Shown piece by piece: positions 46,935-57,973 of a stretch of 64,000 bases of DNA (position 1 is the stretch's first letter; every line of letters starts with the position of its first letter). The translations under genes and the position numbers were made by a program. The notes under the pieces were generated by a model. It had not been told where the DNA came from. It searched no databases and saw only the letters and a list, made by a program, of their open reading frames with translations. Source of the stretch: Hyalella azteca (Eukaryota; Arthropoda; Malacostraca; Amphipoda; Hyalellidae); NCBI RefSeq assembly GCF_000764305.2, contig NW_025939293.1, forward strand, positions 217,818 through 281,817, written 5' to 3'.

Positions 46935-48039
46935 AACATTTACATCCTCATTTGGCTGAGAGAAATGAGCGGAAATTTTGAGATTCAGATCTACGAAGCC
47001 ATAGAGAAAATTCATGTTCTGATATTTATAAAGTTAAAAAGTTGCTCGTAATCCTGTTGGTTTAGAGCGATATCCATACACAGAGCAAAGAATTTAGATG
47101 CCCCCCATTGTAGGCAAAATCGATTATAATATGTCCAGCGGTTGCTACGGTAAAATGTTATTCGTGTTCTCAATACATACAGGATCGGTTTACTACAACG
47201 ATAATTTATATTATGTATAACGGAAAATCAATATAAAAATTAAAACTGCTTCGATTATATTTTTTATATTTCTTCAGCACCTTCCACTGTCATATATTAT
47301 TGGATTCACTGGCTTGCATCGAGTAAATTTCCAAAATTTAACATGTTTATATTTTATTTAACATTTGGGTCTATTCAAATAATCAGTGTTCCATGAAATT
47401 TTCTCGTCCATGATATAATAATTGTTTAGGGAAACTAGAGTTTGCAGTATACAGTAGCCTATTAGTTACTCACGTTAGTTTATGACTGATCGGTCATCAG
47501 TTGATGATGTAAGTTTATGACTGATCGGTTATCAGTAAATTGTGTTAGTATTTGTTCCTGGACTTGAATATTTTTCGCTAGTAATGAAGTCAACAATAAT
47601 AATTAAACTCACTGATTTTCTGTTGTTTCATTGAATTGCTTGAAATTGATGGTTTCTGTGTTGGATGTTAACATTTTGGCGCAGTTTACCAGTCAAAACT
47701 TCATGATATGATAGAGGATTAAGAAATTGAACACACAAAGTGAGCTCCGCTTTACTGAATCGAATTTCAGAAAATTAACCTCACAGGAATTGTCATTTTA
47801 TTGAATTCGGTCGAATTATTAGAATATATTCAAAATTTGGAACATAATGCGGATATTTAATATATAATCATATATAAAATATAAATTAAAATGTAAATTT
47901 TGGGTATAGTTAAGCAATTAATGGCATTTGCATGATCCAGGGCCTGAGGCAATTTACACCGTAGAATGTAGCTCAATCGAAACTGGAACTAAAAATCAAA
48001 AGGATGTTTTGAAACATGTTAACGATGTTTTCGTAGTCT
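46935..48039. other. Intergenic DNA between lectin-like copies 2 and 3, first part
   Basis: AT-rich; a short direct duplication (gtttatgactgatcgg, 47480 and 47513) is the only structure I see. No gene. Confidence 0.45.
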
Positions 48040-48290
48040 ACTGGGTGACGAGTAGAGGTTAGGATCATTAAGACTGGAACGGCGAGTTGCGGGTTCGCAA
48101 CCCACAAGTAGATGTAAAAAGTTCTGGTATAAATCGGGCAGATGACCCGCGGTTATAAGAATCGTAAACAGGCCAATACGGCATCACAAAGCTGAAATTA
48201 CAATATTGAATCATTTATTTTATTTTATATTATATTATATTATATTATATTATATAATTACATTATACGGTATATTATATTATATTATTA
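48040..48290 (+). mobile_element. tRNA-derived SINE-like element with TATTA tail
   Basis: An A-box-like tgggtgacgagtagaggtta and a B-box-like gcgggttcgcaaccc are spaced as in a tRNA head. A degenerate copy of the shared tail (agaatcgtaaacaggcc, then aaagctgaaatt) and a (TATTA)n run to about 48290 follow. A decayed or different SINE from the one at 32528. Confidence 0.5.
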
Positions 48291-48599
48291 TAACACACGT
48301 AATGAGAGAGATATGTGAAGCGTAAAGAGAGATCTAACCCAATTAACAGTCGGTAGCGACTGTTAGCGCTATATATAGTGAATTCGCTATATAGCGAAAA
48401 ATATTTCATCGTAGGCAATATCAACTAGCGATATAATAATCAAATCAATTTTCAATATTAAAAGACATGAAATCTTTGATGGAAAATGAGAAGAACCTTC
48501 ACACCCACGAGCAAGAAAATGCAACAACATCAACATCATCATCATCAGCAGCAGCTATCTCAATCAATCGTCAGTTATGGAAAGATCGATTACCAAAGG

Positions 48600-48760
48600 C
48601 CGGATCCCTTGTGAATCAAGTCACGAAAAATTCAAGAATCGGCAACAGGCCATGGGCCTATTTCTTCAGTGCCGACACTTCTATTATATTCTATGAACAA
48701 GAATCGGCAACAGGCCATGGGCCTATTTCTTCAGTGCCGACACTTCTATTCTAGTCTATA
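48600..48760 (+). repeat. SINE family B tail in two tandem 65-bp copies
   Basis: Two copies (48633 and 48698) of caagaatcggcaacaggcca, gggcctatttcttcagtgcc and gacacttctatt follow an aatcaagtcacgaaaaattc stretch that matches family B at 35415. The unit is 65 bp, so open frames across it are not evidence of a gene. Confidence 0.8.
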
Positions 48761-51360
48761 TGATCACGTTCACCGGTGTAATTGCAAATAAAATCAGGCT
48801 ACGCAGTATCTATTCTTGATATAATAAGTTAATAAATGGCATCAACGAGTCATGTTTTCATGCGCCTGTCCATATGAAATTCAGAATTTTTGGTACATTT
48901 TTGAGTCCGATTTCATTGCGGATTCGGTATTCCGAATTTTTTATTATCATCAAACAACCAGAATAATTTTCCATCTTAAACACGGCGCAAAACGTGGCAT
49001 TCAAGAATCTGGACAATTGCGTTAAGAAACGGAGATAAAGCAGAGAGAATATTTCAGTACACATTCTCAACATGCAATCAAAAAATTCTAAAAATTCATG
49101 AAAATATCATGGTGATCAAATCGCAGAGAGGTTATGTTTTAACCTAAATAAATATGACCTCATATAATACAATCTAATACAATCATATCATATAACTAAT
49201 ACAATCATACAATTTAAGAGGATATCACTAATTTTCGGAATCTTGGAAACGGTTAACAGAGATTTGAAATACAAGATCGATGTTCTCTTCATAAATTTCG
49301 CTATAAAAAACGAAGAGATCAAGAATGTTCAGTTTTCCAAAAAATGTATCGAGTCGAATATTTTGCAGAACATTTCCTTCATTAGCAGGGATTCTTGAAA
49401 AAACCTATTTTGGTCCATACATCTCAAGTTCAGCTATCTCCAAAAGTTTCTCCCCGGCAGTAGCAGTTCGTTGCACCGAAACATAACGCACACAAATCGG
49501 TGTACTCAAGTCGGACGTGAACCACATCCCGAGCGAAGTCGGAGGCCCGGCGTAGAACGCAAGCTCCTTGTACGAACTGAAGTCCGGACCCGGCACTGCA
49601 ACGGTCCCTCCTCGGATCTGGAATAGGAAAATGCAACTAATTATTGTTATTTTATATAATATATATAACTATATATTAGTCGTGCAACGCCTTCAACAAT
49701 CGGTGACGATTTTTGGTGCTTAATCGACTATTTCAAGTCTAGTTTTGATCGTTGAACGACGTTTAACATTGAACTTCAAGTCAATTTTCCTTAACATCCT
49801 CGTAACAATTAAGTTTAGTAACTTTTCTTTATAAATAATCAACCAGTTGATTTAGCATATAAAGCTTTTGTAAGAGTGAAAAGTTTTCGTACCCATTTTC
49901 GGTCTATACTCTATAGGACTGTCGACCGTGTCGACTGTCGAGCGCACATCACCATTCACCAGTCGTATTCTAGCTTTAGTACAGAGAGGCAAAGGTCGAG
50001 TCATTTCTGCTTGCTTTTAACCATATCGTCCGTATATATGAGTTATTAAAATGGATAAAATCTTGAATATAACTATTGTGCGAGGTACAAAATATTCCTT
50101 CTCCCGAGCTTGCAATTTTTCACAGCACGCTAGATTAATAAAGCCAATGTGCAAAACATTCCTCAGCCTACCAACCGAATGCAAAGCATCTGCAAAAAAT
50201 ATTGTATCTTAATACGTACAGAGATGTTGAGGAATCTCGAGGGCGCAAGGATGTCGGTGCGTGTCATATAATCCGTACGGTTTGGATCGACATTTCCTGC
50301 CCGAGATCTGTCACGACGAAGGGATTATTTGGGTCAACTGTACCCGAATGAAAAAAATCGTACTTGTCAATTTTACCGTTGGTGACACGATCCGGTGCCT
50401 GCAAAAAAAATAAAGACATTATAAGTAATAAATAGTTTGGTTGGTTATAATTAAATGACTCAGTGTTGAAGGTAAGGACTTTGAATCAAATGGGGGAAGA
50501 TGGTGCATTGAGATGCATGATTGCTCTATTTATAAGTGTAGTATATATTCTTGTAGTCATATTTCGGACATATTTATACACGTTTTTTTATTGAAAAAAC
50601 AGAATTTTAAGCAACCGCTTCTCCTTTTCCATATAGGTTCTAAGAGACCAACATTACTGTCGAATTTACTCGTAATTAAGTCGGCCATAGTCAAGTTAGG
50701 GGATAGTCAGGACTTAATTAAGTCAGTTTCAAATGACAATTAACCATCTCAATTTTTTTTCATTTATTCACTTGCTACGTCGAAGAAAACATGCTCATAA
50801 GTTCATCCTGCTTGTTATCAATGCTACAGCAAGATCAATGTATTTATAAACCAATCTAAAATATTACCATTTAACCAATCCCTTACATTTACGTTCAAAT
50901 GCTCATCGAAATGTATTCCTTTCACAATGAAAAGATGGATAACGCTAATTCTGTATTCAATACCATTTGAAAAAAAAATAAATATTGCGTTTATGCCTAA
51001 TTTTTCATTATAATTTATTTACATAAATGCTATAGACGGATGAGGCGCGAACAGGTTTCATGAGAGCGACGTTTTTGCGGACGAGAGCGGCACCACGTCG
51101 GTAGAAGTGACTTGGCTGCGCTGTGCTCACCGAGCTCACTTGACGGTTGCTAACCTCGCACAAGCGCCCTGAGAAAGCCCGAAGTGACATTTTTTTTATT
51201 TTTATCTCTCTTCTTTCCACACATTTCATACACAGATAACCTCCAGTTATGGATCTAATTATCCTGCGTTAAAGTGACAACATAACATAAGACAAAGCAA
51301 TTTAAATTTAATCGATTCTAACCGAACCTAACCAGGCATGGGGAATATTTGAAAGTTTAA

Positions 51361-51702
51361 GGGGATCGGCTACCCTAAAATTTTCAATTTTGGCGTTTTT
51401 CGGTTTTTGTGCTCATCTGAAAGCTGGAATTCTGCTCTTTAGATGTTAGAGTCGATAGATATGGTCTTTACGAATCGAATGATACGTGTCTCAATGTTGT
51501 AGGATGATATTTGTGGGAGGAGATAGATTTTCTGAAGTACCCCTTTTTAGCCGTTTTCTATGAATTTCACGTTCTCTATCAATTTTTTTGAAAAATACAT
51601 AGGAGCAAAATGTTTTTCTTTTTACCTTTTACGTATGTATGTGAAGTTTCATGATAATCGGATAATAACTGTAGAAGTTTTTCCGGAGGGTAGCCGATCC
51701 CC
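51361..51702. mobile_element. TTAA-flanked MITE in lectin-like gene 3 neighbourhood
   Basis: Perfect 16-bp inverted ends (GGGGATCGGCTACCCT) are flanked by TTAA on both sides (51357-51360, 51703-51706), again piggyBac-type. It is 342 bp long, non-coding, and lies in intron 1 of the minus-strand lectin-like gene. The ends differ from those of the TTAA element at 53795. Confidence 0.85.
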
Positions 51703-52254
51703 TTAAGATCGATGTTAAATGGGGTGAAACAGACCATTGGTAGGCATGGCCAAGCTTCGATCAATTAACCTACCAGGCTACCTCTTGTATATTATTCATG
51801 GCTTAAAATTAATGACTCTCAGAGCTTCGATAAATTATCCAATCCGGCTTATTATTAATCGTTTCATTCAGAATCAGTGCCTAGAATCAACTCCAAGAAA
51901 ATTTACTACTTCTTGGGAAACATTTTCTTCTTATTACGAAGTAAATGTGCTTATTATTTAATCTTGCTGAAAAAACTCATGGTTTGCATATAATTCATAC
52001 ATTCAGTAATGTTTATGGTTCAGTAGATTCTGACATAACATTCATGATTAGTGATTACTGTCCTGCCAAAAATATAGCTGCACCCACTTGAACCGACAAG
52101 ATTTATTAAGCTTCTAATAAGCGGCCTTACAGGTTTTTATTCCTGCTACTATGCTAAGTAAAGTAACTTCATTCAAGTTTAAACCTAGCCTAGTACCCTA
52201 CAGAACAACTGAAAGTCTAGAAACGATTTTAAACCTACCGTCCGTTGAAAATAT

Positions 52255-52365
52255 CTGATCAAAAGGCCAGTCTTTTAGATCCGTGAACTAATCAAGAAAA
52301 GTACAAGGATCGGCGACAGGCCTATTCTTCAACGCCGAAGATACCTACTATACTATAATAAATGT
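52255..52365 (+). repeat. SINE family B tail fragment
   Basis: The sequence aaggatcggcgacaggccta, then ttcttcaacgccgaagat and a TA-rich end, lies just inside intron 1 of lectin-like gene 3, beside its donor. Confidence 0.6.
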
Positions 52366-52689
52366 TTCGTTCCGACAATCGTTTGAAATACTCAACTCAC
52401 ATTTGTCGTAAAATGTCACCGCCGCGCAGCGTCGTTTTGAGCACCACTGAGCACATTTTAATTCGCTGTCCAGACTTAGCCACGACGTTAGCCAACAAGA
52501 CGAACGGCTGTGTTGTGCGACCCAGACGGGTTCGTTCTCGTAGTACTGCGCGTTGCATTCACTCGTCACCAACATCAGTACAGCTAAGCCAACCAACATT
52601 TCTCTGCGTGGTCCTATCACGAACCTCAATAAATTTGAGCTACGACAGGGAATAAAGCCACACTGCAGAGAATTAAAAAAAATATAACT

Positions 52690-52810
52690 TAGTACTCACT
52701 GCAGTGAGTGACAGAGAGCGCATTTTCTCATCGACGAAAACGTGAAGTCACGGACGGACAGAGAGACGGACGGACATGGCGAGCACAATAGCGACTTTTT
52801 TCCATATATG
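52690..52810 (-). repeat. Dispersed repeat, inverted copy of the type at 2706-2850
   Basis: Contains ctgcagtgagtgacag, gacgaaaacgtgaagtca, ggacggacagagagacggac and cgagcacaatagcgac, the complement of the MCU-intron repeat. Confidence 0.75.
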
Positions 52811-53734
52811 AGCAAATGCCTAAAAAATAAATAAATTTTGAATATCTTTCCCTCATTGTTCGGGAAAATAATACGTTTTAGGTATTGTAGGATAGGTGCC
52901 AGAAATGGCATATATTTTCACAGCGTCAGGCATCTAATTATAACGAACGTGCACTAATATGTAACAAATAATATATAAAGTTTTGTGCGAGCAATGAGCA
53001 TGCAGTGAGGTTATGAAAGCAGTTCTGCATGATTAACAAATCTTCCTTATTCGTACAAACTTCTTAACTACTGTCAAGTGTATATTGTTTATGGCATGCT
53101 AAAGGCCTAAATTGCATAGAAGTTCATATGAAGAGAAAAAATTTAAAAGCAAAAAAAAAAAGCCAAGCAAATTCACCATATCGATATGTTCCAATCGAGT
53201 CGTGTTTTTCGATATAATGTTAGGTCTTGTTTAGGTTTTATGTCTGCCTTAGAATTTTGACTTATAAAATGATTTTATTCATTTTTAGTTTGTCGAACTG
53301 ATGATGGAGCTGGATTCCGAAACGTTTTTAATATCGATTTGGTGAATTTGCTTGGCGTTTTCCTTGCTTTTAAACTCTTTGTGAACTTGCGATATAAGCA
53401 GACTGATGACATAGGAGTAAAAAATGCATTGAAACGAAATGAATAAAACATTTGACGAAATTTTCTTGTTTCAATACTGATTAGTGATATATATTTTTGG
53501 AGAAATGAGGGCAAATGTAGGTACTTTCATTGAGTATTAGAAGGAAATTCAACAAAATATTCACGCGTTTCTATACGGCTTCAAACATTGCTGCTACGAT
53601 CACAGCCTACAACACAATGAGAACTATGAACAATTCGTTTCGTTGTTAATACCAGATAATATTAGAAAGAGAATATAATCATACTAGAGAATAAAACGTA
53701 GCTACCAGCGGACACTGTCAGTCCGACTATAATA

Positions 53735-54345
53735 AAATAATAATAATAGCGGTTTCAGCGTTTATTATGCCGTAGACCTATCGCTGATTCTTAAGAGGCC
53801 GGTGGAGCGGCCGCCAGGCGCGTTAATCCCTATGAGGGTTCTTAACAATGAAGGCAACCAATAACTCTCCTCCTAAATAAGATACAAGTCTGAAATTTGG
53901 AATGGTGATCTGGCTAATTATTTCCAATTAAAGAAGGTTATTAGTAAGAAAACAACAAATTTGATAATAGAGTACAATTTCGTAGAAAAATTAGTAGTAT
54001 GACGCTCGCTGATTAAAAATGTAGAGGAGGGGGAGTGGAGGAGGGGAATGTGCAGCCAGACGTTAGAAGGCAGAGCCTGACCGAGAAATTTTAACCGCGT
54101 GAGGCCGTGTGGGCTCGATGCGGCGTTCATCGACCGCTCCACCTGACTCTTAACAGCGCAGAACATCCACAGCTTGTTTCGGTCTCGAACTCACAACTCA
54201 CTGCTACAATTCTGCTGCGCTTAACCGCCCGGCCTCCTCGCCGATTCTGACCAGAAACTGGCGCACAGAGCTGGCATCGAACCCGCGCCTCTCTGCTCCA
54301 ATCTTGGTACTCTGGACTTGAACCACTGGGCCACTCTGCCAATGA
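53735..54345 (-). mobile_element. tRNA-derived SINE copy 3, split by a TTAA element
   Basis: Head and body at about 54345-54154 (ggcccagtggttcaag, cgggttcgatgcc) and the 3' end with its ATT tail at 53794-53735 are one SINE, separated by a 355-bp insert at 53795-54149 in the ttcTTAAcagc position of the body. Confidence 0.85.
53795..54149. mobile_element. TTAA-flanked MITE nested in SINE copy 3
   Basis: Inverted ends GAGGCCGGTGGAGCGG and GAGTCAGGTGGAGCGG (14 of 16 match) lie inside a duplicated TTAA (53791-53794 and 54150-54153). TTAA duplication is the hallmark of piggyBac-type transposition. The interior has no transposase. Confidence 0.8.
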
Positions 54346-56248
54346 GCTCTTTCTCAAACCTGGGTCGTACTTTAGGTCCATTAGCCATTTACTCGCAGCA
54401 GTCGTTGAACGAATGGAACTATTGCCTTATCCTCTCCTAGAAGCATTCCAGACGAAAAAGGTAGTAATTGGTTTCTGATGCATTAGAGTGAGCTGTCCAA
54501 GACATCGATGTTCAATGTAATTATAAATAATGTACGAGTACCAACCAGAAGGTATCATGGCACCACCAATCAACCAGTAACAAGCTGCACTATAATGGAA
54601 GGAAGAGAATCGTCATCCGTTTAACTTGAGTGCATAAAAGCCTTACGAGTGGCTGTGAGAATGAGCCAAAATCGTACGTCTTTGTCAACGGTCGATCATG
54701 AAAATGAGCGAAGATCATAAACGTGCATTGTCCATAAAAGAATCAAGTCTCTTGCACCCAATGGAAGCGAGTTTTTAGCACCACTTATACCTAAAAGAGC
54801 GATGTCAGTAAAGGTTTATTAAATTGCACCATTAACGTGAGACCATTCTGAGCCGAACTTGGATATTTCGTTTTTATATTCATATCAACATTTTGAATAT
54901 TAATATAAAATATTAAAATTGTATGTTAATATTTAAAATTAGGTCCTGTACGTGTAGTTTTATTATTATACGCCCAAGAAAACTCGATGCATTTTCCAAT
55001 TGACTGGAGTCACGCACTCTACTGTAATCAAAATGAATCGGGCTTCTCGGTCAAACATATGCTTCCAACACTAATGGGGCTTTAACCTCTTTAGTTTCAG
55101 AGATGTATAAAGATTCCAATAAAAACTTTATGAAAACAAATACAGCAAATCGAAAATTCAAAGCTGCATGTTCTGGTTATCCAGAATAAGCTTCCAAGAT
55201 GTGACAACTGAGTATTATCATTATTATCTAATAATATTATTAGAAAAATAATAGATATTTAGTATGGAAACTTGCGGACGCGGGAGAATAAAACAATCAT
55301 CCAATGCAAATTTACTGAAACTATACGAATGAATCAATCTTCCTAATAAGCTTTCGCTCAAGAAAAAACCATAAGGATCAAAATGATATCAATTTTATTA
55401 TTAAAAATTTCACGAAATTCGACGTCTTCCTTGGAGCAAACTCTTATTAAGTAACCAACCTCAGACAGATTCAATAAGGACGCTACAAAAAAAAAGTTGT
55501 TTATTATTTAGCAAATGACCGTAGCTTCACTACACGTTTACTGTTGGCGTTATATATCTATTGGTCAACGACACAATGGATTTTTGGGGATTGAAATCAA
55601 TCGCTCACTGAATATTTTTGCGCAGGAATTTTTGAGCAAACAATGGGAACAAATTTATACCAATTTGCACCTCGCGCGTCTTTTTTTAATGAAGTATTTC
55701 TGCAATTGAAACCTAATTTAACGTGCGGGTTGCATTACAACCAACGTGAAATTATGAAAAAATAGTCAGTGATAATTTTGTGACTTACAAACTTCACAAC
55801 GACAGTGGTTCGAAATTATTTTCAATATGCTATCTAGGAGGAATCATATAAGACAAAAGACGCTTAGAGACTAACTATGATAGATCATCACATGGGTATT
55901 CATTAACAATATTTCATGGAACTTGTACCCAGACATCGTAGTTATTACAGACATCGTATTTAAATATCACAAACATCGATTTGGTGTATGTTCTCAGAGC
56001 CACTCTTGACGTATAAAGCAAAGACAGCACAGAATTGCTCTCACTAAAATTATTTGACTTCATGCCACTGATGACTAGCTAAACTAGTTCGTAATAAACT
56101 ATTAAATGAATAGTTCGGACCAGTTAACAAAACTGAAGAAAAACACTTAAACACTTGAATTGAAGAAAAATGGATCTAATGTAAACTAAATTGGAACATA
56201 GATTCAAGTTGCCAACGAAAGCATTTGAAAAGTTAAATTAAAATGATT
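54346..56248. other. Intergenic DNA without supported genes
   Basis: AT-rich sequence between SINE copy 3 and the 3' end of the acidic-protein gene. I see no coding signal or clear repeat. Confidence 0.45.
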
Positions 56249-56254
56249 TTTATT
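56249..56254 (-). terminator. Polyadenylation signal of the acidic-protein gene
   Basis: AATAAA on the minus strand lies 31 nt past the stop codon, a typical but short distance. Confidence 0.5.
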
Positions 56255-56284
56255 AGATGCAATGGCAGGAAATATTAAACAATT

Positions 56285-57865
56285 TCACTCCCGAAACTTC
56301 TTTTTTGGAACAGGAGATTCGCTTCCAGGGCGGCTTCTCTTAAACCTTCCCACTCGCTCGCGCTCGTAGTCAGCTTCACCTTTCTTAGAACAGACGGGAT
56401 TTTTCTGGGAAGAAACACTGACAAGCTTAGCGTACTTCTTCTTTTTTAATTCACGAGCTTGATATGTATCAGATTCACTGTAAGATCGGCCTTCATTGAT
56501 ATCGCGAACAGACCAATTTTCGGCGCAGTCTTTCTGCCTTATATTTCTAGGCGATATGCCGGGAGTAGAAATTTCGCGATTTTTTCCCCAAAGAAATTGA
56601 TGTTTCCTTGACATTCTTTCTCTCAGAGGTGAATACTTGAATGGCGATATTTTCACGGGCGACGCGGTAGACATGGCTCTCTTGGTCTTAGTTCTGGACG
56701 AACATGGATTGGTTTTCGGTTCCGATAACATTTTCTCCCTAGCATGACCTTGAATGCGAGCTCCTTTGACGTCTTTATTCAATATTTTCACTTTCAATTC
56801 CTTTGTCACATCTTTAGATCCATGCGAAACAGCACGTTCTGATTTTTCTTCATCAGAATCGCTTGAGTCTACCGCTGAAATTACTCGTTTGAACTTTTTT
56901 TTCGTGTGCACAGCACTTACGTCAGGCAAGTCACCAGCCTCATCTTCATCCATATACTCAACAAAGTCATCCGGTACTACAAAAGCGTCATCTTGCATGG
57001 AACCGTTTTCATAGTCTTCTGCAATTTTTTGCAGTGCCTTACTGCGTAACGTTGAACCACCCTCAAACATAGGCCTGCTGTGTTCACCATCGGAGGAACT
57101 TAAAGTAATTTCAGACTCTTCAGTTTCTGAACCTTCTTCAGCCTCATCATCCAACATATCATGAACATCAACTTCTTCTTCTTCTTCAACTTCGTCATTT
57201 CCAATGCTACTCGTCTCTTCATCAGCATCCTTGTCGTCTTCTTGTGCAGACTCTTCTTTTTCAACTGAACACTCATCATCATTCTCTTCATCAGATGCTG
57301 AATCAATGACGTCTTCATCTTCCTCATTTTCTTCTTTGCCTTCTTGAGCTACGTAATCCGAGTCATCGCTCTCATCTTCCATAAGGTCACGCACCAACAT
57401 AACAGTTGGGTTTTTTCCTTCACCACTGTTGCTACTATCAGAAGACAGTAAATCCTCATCACTTTCTTCTGAGGAATCTTTATCTTTAGCAGCAACAACT
57501 TCTCTACCTTTCTTCTTAGCAGCTAATTTTAAGTTAACTGCAGGGTCAATTTCTTGAAATTTGGTGGACTTGTCAATGATGGTCTTACTTGATTTTACTT
57601 TTGTATTGCAACCATCACCTTTTCTGTCCTTGGCTTCAGATGTTGCAATTTCAGCAGCATCATTCCCACAAGAAGTCTTGGCTTTTTTAGATTCTGAACC
57701 AGATTTTAAATCATCATTACCTAACTGAGGATTTTTCTTGAGTTTTTTCCCAGCCTTGACAGCTTTAGAAATACCTTCAGTTGGTTTACCCATCTCAGTA
57801 GACTCCTTAACTGAAGAGCTAGTAGTGGAAGATGTTTTGTGTTTGTGACTTTTAACAGATGGCAT
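56285..57865 (-). CDS. Acidic, Ser/Lys-rich probable nuclear protein, family unknown
   Basis: One long coding exon of 526 residues. The start at 57865 (MPSVKSHKHK) is preferred over an upstream in-frame ATG at 57973, because a TTAGTTTAG acceptor-like site lies just before it and the upstream segment is AT-rich with a hydrophobic, non-matching composition. Layout: a Lys/Ser-rich N-terminus (KAGKKLKKNPQ), a long run of Glu/Asp/Ser acidic blocks (about residues 130-290, for example MEDESDDSDYVAQ), an ordered-looking segment (ALQKIAEDYENGSMQDDAFV, then VPDDFVEYMDEDEAGDLPD), and a basic Ser/Pro C-terminus with SP sites (SPVKISPFKYSPLRERM) and KKK clusters. The composition suits a chromatin or nucleolar protein rich in CK2 and CDK sites. 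I do not recognise the family. Confidence 0.8.
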   Translation of the reverse strand: MPSVKSHKHKTSSTTSSSVKESTEMGKPTEGISKAVKAGKKLKKNPQLGNDDLKSGSESKKAKTSCGNDAAEIATSEAKDRKGDGCNTKVKSSKTIIDKSTKFQEIDPAVNLKLAAKKKGREVVAAKDKDSSEESDEDLLSSDSSNSGEGKNPTVMLVRDLMEDESDDSDYVAQEGKEENEEDEDVIDSASDEENDDECSVEKEESAQEDDKDADEETSSIGNDEVEEEEEVDVHDMLDDEAEEGSETEESEITLSSSDGEHSRPMFEGGSTLRSKALQKIAEDYENGSMQDDAFVVPDDFVEYMDEDEAGDLPDVSAVHTKKKFKRVISAVDSSDSDEEKSERAVSHGSKDVTKELKVKILNKDVKGARIQGHAREKMLSEPKTNPCSSRTKTKRAMSTASPVKISPFKYSPLRERMSRKHQFLWGKNREISTPGISPRNIRQKDCAENWSVRDINEGRSYSESDTYQARELKKKKYAKLVSVSSQKNPVCSKKGEADYERERVGRFKRSRPGSESPVPKKKFRE

Positions 57866-57973
57866 TGCTAAACTAATACTTATGCAAATGCAATCTAAAT
57901 AAGAATCTGTTTGAATAAAGACAATTAAGGTAGAATTAGATGCATGTATAAGTTTTCTTTCCATCCATGACAT

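Larger units (their letters stand above)
49405..52599 (-). pseudogene. PAN/F5-8-type-C lectin-like gene, copy 3, inverted, with a 2-bp frameshift
   Basis: Minus-strand exons 52599-52401, 51168-51023, 50398-50220 and 49617-49405; first and last are exactly as long as in copy 2 (199 and 213 bp). Start chosen at 52599 to match copy 2; an in-frame ATG ten codons upstream (52629) exists. Exon 1 gives a signal peptide and AQYYENEPVWVAQHSRSSCW; exon 2 gives VRKNVALMKPVRASSVYS; exon 4 ends VSVQRTATAGEKLLEIAELE. Exon 3 begins well (RVTNGKIDKYDFFHSG, TDLGQEMSIQTVRII) but an extra AT (ATTATATG near 50266 where copy 2 has ATTATG) brings a TGA; after it the other frame restores SRFLNIS. Exon 3 is 179 bp; 177 would keep frame. 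So it is a young pseudogene or carries a sequencing error. Exon 2 uses a phase-0 donor, unlike copy 2. Confidence 0.75.

Noticed and set aside
46664..47015. Minus-strand open frames opposite the last exon of lectin-like copy 2
   Set aside because: Antisense shadows of the F5/8-type-C coding exon.
48467..48754. 95-codon open frame starting MKSLMENEKN
   Set aside because: It runs through a CAN-type simple stretch and the duplicated SINE tail; no protein-like conservation is visible.
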